Part shown: piece after piece, positions 1-7,264 of the stretch | Position numbering within the stretch: position 1 is the first letter of the stretch | How the letters are laid out: every line of letters begins with the position of its first letter | Source: Pseudomonadota bacterium | Lineage (GTDB): Bacteria; Bdellovibrionota_C; UBA2361; OMIW01 | Length of the DNA: 13,171 bases | Assembly: GCA_900299205.1 (NCBI GenBank) | Contig: OMIW01000139.1 | Coordinates: 1-13,171 of the forward strand | Direction of reading: 5' to 3' | Notes under the pieces: model-generated | What the model saw: only the letters and a program-made list of their open reading frames with translations | What the model was told of the DNA's origin: nothing | The model's database searches: none | Translations under genes and position numbers: made by a program

Positions 1-1
1 A

Positions 2-1855
2 GGGGGAGACCCGCGCTACGGCCCGAATTGTAGCAACACGACGATAGATATCAATTATTTCGGCCCTTCCTTTAGCTTGAACGTAGTATCTGACGGGCAC
101 TTTGCAGGCCCAATCGCGTCACTGTCGCTGCCTGAGCTGAGCGTTCTCGGATTGGATGTGGCACGCTTCCCCATCGGATCGGCAGTAGTTGGATTCTCGT
201 TCAGCAAAGAGCTCGTGAGGACGGCGATGTGGTGCGTTACTCCGACTCCTCTGCCCCTGGTGGGCAATGCGCTGGCGATTGAAACGCCAACTCCCACGCC
301 GTGTCCAACGCTCTCTCCAACTCCTTCAAGGACTCCAACGCCCATCCAGACTCCGGGCCCGACCCTGGCTCCCCTAGCCACTTGGACTGCTCTTCCTACT
401 TGGACACCGGTACCCACGTGGACCACTTTGCCTACCTGGACCCCGCTGCCAACATGGACGCCACTTCCCACTTGGACCGCGACGGCTACTCGTACGTCAA
501 CGCCGACACAAACAGCGACACCCACATCCTCAGCGACTTGGACCGCGACGGCAACACCCACAGCAACTCACACAGCAACGGCTTCAGCCACTCCGACTGC
601 AACCGCGTCCTGTACCTTTACGCCCTCCTCCACCCCAACGGCGACGGCAACAGCAACCGCCACGCGAACGGCTACCGCGACGCCAACAGATACAGCCACT
701 GCCACCCCAACCAGAACGGCAACTCCAACTGCAACTGCCACCGCAACGTCAACGGCGACCAGCACGGCAACCCCGACCTCTACCCCAACGGCTACGGCAA
801 CAGCGACCGCCACTCGAACGGCTACCGCGACGCCAACAAATACAGCCACTGCCACCCCAACAAGAACGGCAACTCCAACTGCAACCGCCACCGCAACGTC
901 AACGGCGACCCGTACGGCAACCCCGACCTCTACCCCAACGGCTACGGCAACAGCGACCGCCACGCGAACGGCTACCGCGACGCCAACAAATACAGCCACT
1001 GCCACCCCAACAAGAACGGCGACTCCAACTGCAACCGCCACCGCAACGTCAACGTCGACCAGCACGGCAACCCCGACCTTCACCCCAACGGCTACGGCAA
1101 CGACGACCGGCACCGCCACCCCGACGGCTACGCCAACTCCAACGAGAACGCCAACTGCCACCCCAACGGAGACAAATACCCCAACTCCGACAGCTACCTT
1201 CACGAGCACGGCGACCCCAACTGAGACTGCGACACCGACCGAGACCCCGATGCCGCCTACTCCTTCAGCGACACCAACGGCGACACCAACCGCTGACCCC
1301 GCGATTACTCCGCAGGGGTGTACGTTACCCATCGATGTGTGTGGCGTCTGTGGAGGAACAACGACCGACCAGAGCCAGTGTCCAGGCCAGTGCGTCCTGA
1401 TAAAGCCGACGACCAAAATGCGTCGAATAGGTTCAAGACTTCTCGGTGCATCTTTGGAGGTTGGAAAATCGTGGGACAGCGATATCAAGCGTGCCCAAAA
1501 AAGTGGTCGATGCTCTCAGGTACTCGCACGGCCGCTCGAGAGCACCTCGAAGAGGTTCCAAGCTAAAATCAGGGCGGAGATAACCCGAGGGCTCCTGAAA
1601 TCGACTAAGATATGTGATGGGACCTGCGTCGTGCGGAGCTTTAGCCGTGAGGTGCGGAAGATAAAGGGAATGATAGACCAGTACGCCAAGGCAGCGACTG
1701 GGCTCGCCCGAGATGTCGTCAACTGCTCTCAAGTCAACGGCAATCGGGATAACACCGGTCCTCGGACGGAGCAGAGGTTGCGAGATATCGTAGCAGACAT
1801 AGCAGGTCTCGACACGAACTGCCGAATCTGTAAGGTCGCAGCTTTGAGTGAGTAA
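2..1855 (+). CDS. Thr/Pro-rich repeat surface protein with Cys-rich C-terminal domain (5' partial)
   Basis: The frame is open to the left edge (617 codons visible), so the true start is probably outside; a TTG at 77 is the first start-like codon but has no convincing ribosome binding site. Residues 1-79 form a globular-looking piece. Residues 80-435 are a Thr/Pro/Ala/Ser stalk, with six PTWTxL-type hexapeptides near its beginning and three near-identical 50-residue units later. Residues 435-617 are a separate Lys/Arg-rich, probably helical domain with 11 Cys, including DVCGVCGG at about 445-452 and paired Cys near the end. Such stalks are typical of exported, often glycosylated surface proteins, and the CGVCGG motif recurs in extracellular Cys-rich repeats. 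Secretion and surface location are therefore inferred; the signal peptide would lie off-window. I do not recognise a specific family. No membrane anchor is seen at the C terminus. Confidence 0.8.
   Translation, partial: GGDPRYGPNCSNTTIDINYFGPSFSLNVVSDGHFAGPIASLSLPELSVLGLDVARFPIGSAVVGFSFSKELVRTAMWCVTPTPLPLVGNALAIETPTPTPCPTLSPTPSRTPTPIQTPGPTLAPLATWTALPTWTPVPTWTTLPTWTPLPTWTPLPTWTATATRTSTPTQTATPTSSATWTATATPTATHTATASATPTATASCTFTPSSTPTATATATATRTATATPTDTATATPTRTATPTATATATSTATSTATPTSTPTATATATATRTATATPTNTATATPTRTATPTATATATSTATRTATPTSTPTATATATATRTATATPTNTATATPTRTATPTATATATSTSTSTATPTFTPTATATTTGTATPTATPTPTRTPTATPTETNTPTPTATFTSTATPTETATPTETPMPPTPSATPTATPTADPAITPQGCTLPIDVCGVCGGTTTDQSQCPGQCVLIKPTTKMRRIGSRLLGASLEVGKSWDSDIKRAQKSGRCSQVLARPLESTSKRFQAKIRAEITRGLLKSTKICDGTCVVRSFSREVRKIKGMIDQYAKAATGLARDVVNCSQVNGNRDNTGPRTEQRLRDIVADIAGLDTNCRICKVAALSE
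380..478 (+). repeat. 18-bp tandem repeat encoding Trp hexapeptides
   Basis: Six ACN-TGG-ACN (Thr-Trp-Thr) triplets recur exactly every 18 bases from 380 to 478, giving the protein pattern TWTxLP or TWTPVP. Another TWT occurs later, outside the regular array. It forms the first part of the Thr/Pro stalk. Confidence 0.85.
631..1100 (+). repeat. 150-bp tandem repeat (about 3.1 copies) encoding 50-residue Thr/Ala/Pro units
   Basis: Copies at 651-800, 801-950 and 951-1100 align without gaps. By hand I count about 7 mismatches between adjacent copies and 8 between the outer two, roughly 95% identity. Bases 631-650 are the end of a partial copy. The period is a multiple of three, so gain or loss of a unit keeps the frame. 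Within each unit there is a finer Thr-Ala/Thr-Pro dipeptide periodicity. Confidence 0.92.
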
Positions 1856-2017
1856 GAATCATAGGTGAAGCGCTCGTCAGCCGAGAGAGTAGAGGCGGGA
1901 AAAGAACAAGGGGGCGGACCTGAGGGATAAGTCGTAGTGATGAGGGAGCGTCGGCCTTTGAGGGTCCCGTCGATAACAAGGATGTAAAGCGAGCGAAGAC
2001 AGGGCCTTTTACCGTCA

Positions 2018-2047
2018 AATAGCCCCTCCTCGCGAGGACGGGCTATT
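2018..2047. terminator. Long hairpin between convergent genes
   Basis: AATAGCCC (2018-2025) pairs with GGGCTATT (2040-2047). After one C-C mismatch the pairing continues inward through the palindrome CCTCGCGAGG. There is no T-tract directly after it on either strand, so it may be a pause, processing or bidirectional termination element rather than a textbook intrinsic terminator. Confidence 0.5.
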
Positions 2048-2060
2048 CAGAAGGTCGATT

Positions 2061-2112
2061 AAAAAAGCTCGCGTTCGGTTCCCTCTGCAACCTTCGAGCT
2101 GTCAATTTTTTT
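2061..2112 (-). terminator. Intrinsic terminator of the zor-like operon, possibly bidirectional
   Basis: On the minus strand AGCTCG (2095-2100) pairs with CGAGCT (2066-2071), with an inner GGTT/AACC pairing, and is followed at once by a T run (2061-2066). On the plus strand the same stem is followed a few bases later by seven Ts (2106-2112), so it could also stop the converging surface-protein transcript. It lies about 50-100 bases after the last minus-strand stop codon. Confidence 0.65.
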
Positions 2113-2163
2113 AGGGTCTGCGATTGATCGCTCGGCATAAGGTTCGACGCGCATGTGTGGTTG

Positions 2164-3081
2164 TCAAACCGTCTCGTTCCATTCCCAACGCTGAGCCGTG
2201 GCTATCGCCTCCTCATCAACAGTTTCAGCCCATCGCGCGCGATTGACAGGGAGAGGTCCGAGATTGGGATGAGCGATTACTATCCCCTGCACCGCCTTGA
2301 GGATGACCGAGGGAGGGCAGCCTGAATTCATCAAAATTAGATTCGATAGCGCTCGACCGAGATCTCGCGGCCGAAACCACCGATAGGGCAATAGGCCATC
2401 AACGACGTATTGCAGTTCATCCGGCGAGGGTCTCGGGCGTTGACAGATCCGACGAATCGCGGTTGATGTGACAGCGCTCATAAACCCGGAGTCATCATCA
2501 ATCCCAAAACGAACGGCGAGCTGAGTTGAGGAGAGTCTGTTATTCACCGCCTCAAGGGACAGATTATCGACATCGTTGAGATCTACCAGAAACCGCACAT
2601 ATCCTCGCCACAATCTGAGCCGAGGACTTCCCTCATCCTCCACTGCCGAGAAACGGCCCCTGAGGAACTCAACTACTCCAAAACGGTTTATAAGCTCGCC
2701 CCACTCTCGATGATAACTTCGGACCATTGAGATTATTGCGCGACGACTCAAGGGAATTTTTCTGGTCTGAAGATGCGCTATAAACACGGGACTCATCGAA
2801 ATTGATGGAATATCACAAAGACGATCTATATCGAGAGACGAGAGCTCCGCCTTTGGTAATCCATCTAATAAAGTTGAAGCCCAAAGCTCTTCTGACTCAC
2901 GAGATTTGACGACGCGTCGTCCCCCTCCAAACGAAGCCTCAAATTTCCTAATAGCATCCTCAAAGAGGGTGAAAGGAGCCGGAAGCTCGTCCCCATGAGC
3001 TGTGCCACCTCCAAGGGAGCGCGAAAGTTCCTCAAGTCTCCTCAATCCGTTCAAAGAGGTAGAAGTAGCTGAGTCCTTCAC
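2164..3081 (-). CDS. ZorC-position helical protein of unknown function
   Basis: This is a 305-residue soluble protein with no TM segment or signal peptide. Its GTG start overlaps the zorB stop by four bases (GTGA), and AGGAG lies 7 bases upstream, so the start is well supported and translation is probably coupled. It occupies the place of zorC in type I Zorya. Parts recall, from memory only, the helical region of ZorC/EH_Signature proteins: a SRRAIISMVRSYHREW stretch at 112-127, an Arg-Leu-Trp-Arg-Gly-Tyr stretch at 156-161, and an NRARWA segment followed by an acidic helix near 280-300. It is much shorter than E. coli ZorC (about 560 residues, from memory) and stops where the rest of the family would continue. 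No helicase Walker motifs, HNH pattern or PD-ExK nuclease core is visible. It could be a truncated ZorC, a distant relative, or an unrelated third component; I cannot decide from sequence alone. Confidence 0.5.
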   Translation of the reverse strand: MKDSATSTSLNGLRRLEELSRSLGGGTAHGDELPAPFTLFEDAIRKFEASFGGGRRVVKSRESEELWASTLLDGLPKAELSSLDIDRLCDIPSISMSPVFIAHLQTRKIPLSRRAIISMVRSYHREWGELINRFGVVEFLRGRFSAVEDEGSPRLRLWRGYVRFLVDLNDVDNLSLEAVNNRLSSTQLAVRFGIDDDSGFMSAVTSTAIRRICQRPRPSPDELQYVVDGLLPYRWFRPRDLGRALSNLILMNSGCPPSVILKAVQGIVIAHPNLGPLPVNRARWAETVDEEAIATAQRWEWNETV

Positions 3082-3800
3082 TGCCGGGCTCCTGCGAGAA
3101 GCTGCTCCCTCACCAGACTATCAAGGTGGGATTTAACCCGTATCTTGAACTCGACTCGACGACTCAACGCCGCATTGGGGTAGTAATAGTTCGGATGCTC
3201 AGCCCCCTCCTCGTCGTTCTTTGGACAGGGGAATGGCTCTGCCCCTGGACTTTCACACATGGGATTGCTCGAACCTCTTCCACTTACCGAGGTTATGTTG
3301 AGAAAGCATGGCTCGTACTCCGGGGTCGTGAAAGACAGCGCTTTGAGCATCACCTCAAGTGCCCGCCGCTGGCTCAGAGCAAGATTATCTTTTTGATCCC
3401 CCGTCGCGTCGGTGTGTCCCTCTATGATTACCGAATTGACAAACTCTTGGTTGTCCTTTGCACAGAGAAGCTCGTTCATCTGAGGGGTAAATCGCTCAAG
3501 GAAGGCCGTCGATTGCTTATCGACTTCGTGGATTGATGGATTGAACTTGAGAGCTTTCTCGGGGACGACGACGATAAGGGTATAGGGATCCTGTTCATCC
3601 TGAATTACTTTTACTCCGTCAAATCGTGGCACGAGCCTTTGTTCGAGAGCGGATTTAATCCTCTCCCGCGCATCCTCCGTTGTCTTTGTCTCGACCCGGT
3701 CATGACTCAGGGCAACGACCAGCATCAGGATAAAAATGACCATCAGGGAGGTCATAAGGTCGGTCAGTGAATTACTGAGGGCTATCGATTTATGGTCCAT
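3078..3800 (-). CDS. zorB: ZorB-like MotB/OmpA stator protein
   Basis: In the MotB/ZorB family this subunit couples ion flow through the ZorA ring to an anchor on peptidoglycan. The 240-residue product has a short cytoplasmic N terminus and one TM helix at about 12-31. It carries Asp14 in LTDLMTSLMVIF, which matches the ion-carrying Asp of MotB and ZorB. The periplasmic OmpA-like domain spans about 72-222: EGHTDATG at 127-134, then N139, LSQRRALEV at 142-150, and RRVEF at 214-218. An insertion of about 20 residues before RRVEF contains Cys182 and Cys192; Cys113 and Cys165 are the other two. A GTG at 3806 would add two residues, but the G-rich Shine-Dalgarno sits 5 bases before the ATG at 3800, which I prefer. 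It follows zorA by 15 bases in the same frame after two TGA codons. Identity as ZorB rather than flagellar MotB rests on size, the partner gene and the absence of flagellar genes nearby. Confidence 0.88.
   Translation of the reverse strand: MDHKSIALSNSLTDLMTSLMVIFILMLVVALSHDRVETKTTEDARERIKSALEQRLVPRFDGVKVIQDEQDPYTLIVVVPEKALKFNPSIHEVDKQSTAFLERFTPQMNELLCAKDNQEFVNSVIIEGHTDATGDQKDNLALSQRRALEVMLKALSFTTPEYEPCFLNITSVSGRGSSNPMCESPGAEPFPCPKNDEEGAEHPNYYYPNAALSRRVEFKIRVKSHLDSLVREQLLAGARQ
3089..3093 (-). promoter_or_regulatory. Shine-Dalgarno for the ZorC-position gene
   Basis: AGGAG inside the end of zorB, 7 bases before the GTG at 3081, supports the GTG start and the 4-base overlap. Confidence 0.75.
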
Positions 3801-3805
3801 TGTCA

Positions 3806-3814
3806 CCCCCCCTC
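3806..3814 (-). promoter_or_regulatory. Shine-Dalgarno for zorB
   Basis: GAGGGGGGG on the minus strand, including seven Gs in a row, ends 5 bases before the ATG at 3800. It lies just after the tandem TGA TGA stops of zorA. Confidence 0.65.
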
Positions 3815-3815
3815 A

Positions 3816-6800
3816 TCACCGAGAATCGCCACGAGGACCATGAGAGCCACCTGGAAAACCATTATGTGAACCACCGCTATCGCGATGATCAATCAAGATG
3901 TCTGACAAGTTGGTAATTGCCGACTCAAAGGTCACCAGACCCCGGGCCGATAGTTCATCGTATCGCTCGAGCGTTCCGTGGAACTGCTCCTGAATGCGGG
4001 ACTGGAATCGCCAAATCTGCTCCTCGAGCTGCGACATGATCTTCGCAATCGACTGATCGAGAGTCGAAAATACCTCGTGATAACCCTTAAGCGCCTCAAC
4101 ATTCTGCGTGAAGAGTGCTCGTGTCTGTTCAGTGATCCCCTCTTCGCGCTCTTGAAGCTGCTGAGTGGCCGTTATCACTACCCTCAGCGCCGCCGTGCCC
4201 TCCCCAATCGCCCGTGAACTCTCATCGAGCCCCGACTTAACCCGGGCGAATGCCTCAACAGCAGGTCCAAATCCTGACAAAGAGGAAACTAATTGCCCTG
4301 CAGTTTTCTCGAGGGATGTGCTCGCAACGATAACCGCCTCCGCTCCGCTACGCTCGCGGTCAGCTATGGCTGAGAAGGCTGATGCGGCCTTAGCCACCAC
4401 CCCTTCAAATTTGCCGACTGAATCCCCCACCGCTCGCCTCACCGACTCGGAGCTATCGGTCACGATGCGCTGCATTCGATTACCGACCGCCTCAAATACG
4501 TTAATACTCCGCTCGAGTTGCGAGCCCGTTGCCTCGACTCTCTGTATCAGCGAATCACCAAACGTGGCCGATGCGTTCGCAATCTGGGCGCATGACTCAG
4601 CAAGTAGTTGCGGAATCCCTCGAAGCGAATTACCCGCCCCCTCGATGAGAAGACTTATATCTGACAGCTGCTCAACGGCCCCCGAGGTAACCTGATCTTT
4701 CAGAGCTTCCAGAATTTCCTTATTATACTGCCAGACCTGCTTATCGAGTCGCTGGACTATACCCGCAATCGTATTGTCGAGCTTTTTGAAGAGCCCCTCC
4801 TGTAGCTCGAGCGATTGACCATGGTAGTCAATCAAACTGCGTGAGCGCTCGGCCACTTGGTCGCTCTGAGCTATCACCGCACGCGCGCCCTCTAAGACCT
4901 GGGTGAGCACCTCCGCTCCCTGCTCCATCGCCGCTGCGCTTGCCTTTAAGACCTGAGAGTATTCCGCCTCAACGGGATCCCTCGTGGAACCCCGAGCTCC
5001 GTTACCGGTCGCCGCCTGAGCCGTTTCCCGATTTGCAACTGCTGACATCGTCAAAGCGAGTTGAGCGACCGACTCTTGCAGATGCGCTGAGGACTCCTCG
5101 ACCGTTGAAATTATGGACCCCACCGCATTTACCAGCGCACCCTCGAAGCGACCTCCAACCAACTCGAGGAGGGAAATCGCTCGTTGGCGCGATTCCTCGG
5201 ACTTCTCGAGGTAACTCTGAATAGCAGATTCGGACGTACCGCCCCCTTGGTTAGTCTCTGTGATGGATTTTGCGAACACCCCTTTCAGCTGGTCCAAACT
5301 GTGAACGATGCTCTCAAGAGGAGCGGACAGCGTCTCGGAACTGATTGAAACCGCCTGCGCCACCTGTTCACGAATGCCGGCCACCGCATCGTGTTGCACC
5401 TGACCAAACTGCTCCTGAGATCGGGCCATGAGACGGCCCATCGACTGCTCCAATACCGGTCCAATAGAGAGCAATTGCTCAAACTGCTCTGAGTTGCGGT
5501 CAATCACCTTTTGCGACTGAAGAACGAGCGCCTCTCCCTGCTCAAATAGCCGTCCGGTGCTTGCGAGTGCCCGCTCTATTACCTCCGCTCCCCTTTCAAA
5601 ACTGGCCGCATTATCGCTAAACGCAGCACCTGCCTCCCCGACGTGAGCGACGGCCTTTTCAAGCTCTATCAGAACAGCCTCGGTCCGCTCGAGCACTAAG
5701 GGAAGTGCATCATTGGCTGGTGTCGATGTGCTCTGCTCACGCGGGCTCCTCTCCACCATCTGAGCAAAAGTCGCCGCTGCAGCATTCACCGATACTTCAA
5801 CTCCCGCTGAAACTTTCTCTAAAGACTCACTCAAACTACGGGAGGTTCTGACCACCGATTCTTGCATGCGCGATCCGACCCCCTCAAGTGTCTTAAGAAT
5901 CCCGGCAAGCTGCTCCTTCGACTGCGATGCATGTTGCCTGAGCGAGTCATCTATCGCTTCAGATGCCGCCACCATCTTTCCGGTAGAACCAGAAAGTGCT
6001 GCCGAAATCTGTTGCAGCGACTCGGTGGAGGAACTTAGGGCGGCACTTACCGCCTTAACCTGCTCTGAGACCCCCCGGAGCAGCCGATTATGCGCATCCT
6101 CTGCTGCGGCAGAGTGTGCTGAAAGCCCCGGCCTCTCGACGATCTCAATCGAACCCGAGGGCTGATTTCTGAAATCCGCAGCCACGGCACAAAGTTGCTG
6201 CATCATTGATTCGATCCTTTCGAGCGTCATCCCCGCTGCATTGTGGACCTCATTCCTGATGTACTGAGGAATGTGAGCAGAAACAATTCGGCTTCTGTTC
6301 ACCGAATCTAGGACCGCTGTCTGAATTTCACGAAGGACGCGGTCGGATGACTGGAACTCAACGTTCTCATCGATCACCCGCCGAATCGAGGCGATGGTGG
6401 CCAAACTAATCCCGACTACTATCCGCTCATAAACCACAAACAGAGCGCTTGCACCGAGCGCACAAACAGAGGCCAAAAATTTTCCTGATAGATTTGACAC
6501 AAGATGCACAATTCCAACCCGCATCCGTTCAAATTCAAGAAGGGACTCGGCCGTTGAGGTAGAGCTACTCGACACAATCGCCCCGTTGAGCCCTGAAAGA
6601 ATCGCGAGAAAGGTCAGAAGGAGGCCCATGCTCGAAAGGATCGAGGGTACCGTGTCTATTATTCGCATGTTTACCCATGCGGCGAGTATCTCCTGCGGAT
6701 TGAACGCCTGACGGGGTGGAGTGGCAGAAGCGAGGCTGGTCCCTCCCGTCTCGGGCTCGAAAACGGCGAGCGATCTTCGGACTTGACGCCAACGCTCTTG

Positions 6801-7043
6801 GTAGGCAGGGGTTGAAGCAAATGCTACGTCGAGCTCCTCGACAGTGGCCACGGAGATTGGATGATCATATAAAATCGATACTAATTGCCGTCTGAGCCGG
6901 AGCGACTGAGCTATCAAACTCACCAGTCGATGGGTGAGATACACCACCGCTACGAAGAAGAAAACGCCGAGAGCCCAGATCCCCGTGGCAAGAAATGAGG
7001 GGATCGACAACCCGAACATAACAACATCAGACCCGGCCGCCAT
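3816..7043 (-). CDS. zorA: ZorA-like MotA/ExbB-family motor protein with very long helical tail
   Basis: In Zorya, ZorA forms the inner-membrane ring around the ZorB pair and carries a long cytoplasmic tail thought to pass the infection signal to effectors. From the ATG at 7043 the product has 1075 residues. TM1 is about 14-38, TM2 about 131-156 with the MotA/ExbB-type SMGLLLTF (138-145), and TM3 about 186-212. The rest (about 240-1075) is a Gln/Glu/Ser/Ala-rich, probably coiled-coil tail of some 835 residues, containing three related units (see findings) and ending in a Gly/His-rich segment (1057-1075). E. coli ZorA is, from memory, about 730 residues, so this tail is longer. The tail looks like chemoreceptor helix, but there is no HAMP or periplasmic sensor domain. 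The frame is open to a TTG at 7262 (73 more residues), but that codon has no Shine-Dalgarno, while AAGAGA stands 7 bases before 7043. It ends with TGA TGA, 15 bases before zorB. Confidence 0.85.
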   Translation of the reverse strand: MAAGSDVVMFGLSIPSFLATGIWALGVFFFVAVVYLTHRLVSLIAQSLRLRRQLVSILYDHPISVATVEELDVAFASTPAYQERWRQVRRSLAVFEPETGGTSLASATPPRQAFNPQEILAAWVNMRIIDTVPSILSSMGLLLTFLAILSGLNGAIVSSSSTSTAESLLEFERMRVGIVHLVSNLSGKFLASVCALGASALFVVYERIVVGISLATIASIRRVIDENVEFQSSDRVLREIQTAVLDSVNRSRIVSAHIPQYIRNEVHNAAGMTLERIESMMQQLCAVAADFRNQPSGSIEIVERPGLSAHSAAAEDAHNRLLRGVSEQVKAVSAALSSSTESLQQISAALSGSTGKMVAASEAIDDSLRQHASQSKEQLAGILKTLEGVGSRMQESVVRTSRSLSESLEKVSAGVEVSVNAAAATFAQMVERSPREQSTSTPANDALPLVLERTEAVLIELEKAVAHVGEAGAAFSDNAASFERGAEVIERALASTGRLFEQGEALVLQSQKVIDRNSEQFEQLLSIGPVLEQSMGRLMARSQEQFGQVQHDAVAGIREQVAQAVSISSETLSAPLESIVHSLDQLKGVFAKSITETNQGGGTSESAIQSYLEKSEESRQRAISLLELVGGRFEGALVNAVGSIISTVEESSAHLQESVAQLALTMSAVANRETAQAATGNGARGSTRDPVEAEYSQVLKASAAAMEQGAEVLTQVLEGARAVIAQSDQVAERSRSLIDYHGQSLELQEGLFKKLDNTIAGIVQRLDKQVWQYNKEILEALKDQVTSGAVEQLSDISLLIEGAGNSLRGIPQLLAESCAQIANASATFGDSLIQRVEATGSQLERSINVFEAVGNRMQRIVTDSSESVRRAVGDSVGKFEGVVAKAASAFSAIADRERSGAEAVIVASTSLEKTAGQLVSSLSGFGPAVEAFARVKSGLDESSRAIGEGTAALRVVITATQQLQEREEGITEQTRALFTQNVEALKGYHEVFSTLDQSIAKIMSQLEEQIWRFQSRIQEQFHGTLERYDELSARGLVTFESAITNLSDILIDHRDSGGSHNGFPGGSHGPRGDSR

Positions 7044-7264
7044 ACTTTTTTCTCTTGTCAACGCTTGATTGAAAGACCCATATGCAGACGTATCGAAACC
7101 GCTCGACGGTAACGATCGACGCACCTCTCCGAAAATATCAGATTTGCCAACCGTCCGTGTGGGACGAAATCCGCGCGCCTGCACCCTTGGACGGGTCGGA
7201 CGCCTCTCAGAAGACCTAAAGAAAAAAAAATAGACGGGCGTTTTATGGCTGGGTTGGGCCAAGA
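7044..7264 (-). other. rlmN-zorA intergenic region, possibly coding for a zorA extension
   Basis: This 221-base stretch has no stop codon in the zorA frame, so a TTG start at 7262 would add 73 residues including four Phe encoded by a T9 run (minus strand, 7222-7230). That start lacks a ribosome binding site. The T9 run has only a weak TGGC/GCCA stem before it, so it is not a convincing rlmN terminator. I see no good promoter here, so read-through from rlmN is likely. Confidence 0.5.

Larger units (their letters stand above)
1856..2163. other. 308-base intergenic gap between convergent genes
   Basis: No convincing gene, tRNA or promoter is seen. The left part (1856-2010) is purine-rich on the plus strand without clear structure. 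The right part contains two hairpins, annotated separately, that suit bidirectional termination. Confidence 0.7.

Noticed and set aside
631-1100. Tandem repeats considered as a CRISPR array or minisatellite.
   Set aside because: There are no unique spacers between short repeats; the 150-base units are contiguous, coding and in frame.
301-1488. Long open frames overlapping the repeat gene: another plus-strand frame rich in Asn/His/Gly/Tyr (301-1224) and an antisense Val/Gly/Ala frame (568-1488).
   Set aside because: The repeat has a period that is a multiple of three and almost no stop triplets in any frame, so all frames stay open. Only the Thr/Pro frame continues into non-repeat coding sequence on both sides.
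2059-2163. In-frame continuation of the ZorC-position gene past its TGA for 34 codons, or a separate 31-residue ORF from the ATG at 2154.
   Set aside because: An open stretch of 34 codons is expected by chance fairly often, there is no ribosome binding site at 2154, and the frame ends inside the terminator. No sign of selenocysteine or programmed read-through.
3801-3818. Possible ZorA-ZorB fusion, because the two genes are in the same frame.
   Set aside because: Two consecutive TGA codons separate them, and zorB has its own strong G-rich ribosome binding site.
3816-6330. ZorA tail as a chemoreceptor (methyl-accepting) signalling domain.
   Set aside because: The helical, Gln/Glu/Ser/Ala-rich composition is similar, but there is no periplasmic sensor domain or HAMP, the TM region has the MotA/ExbB SMGLLLTF pattern, and no Che genes are near.
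7056-7061. Perfect TTGACA on the minus strand as a -35 box for zorA.
   Set aside because: It is only 12 bases before the chosen ATG, so the -10 box would lie inside the coding sequence, and no matching hexamer is there.
7222-7230. T9 run (minus strand) as an intrinsic terminator of rlmN.
   Set aside because: Only a 4-bp TGGC/GCCA stem lies before it and at some distance; too weak to call.
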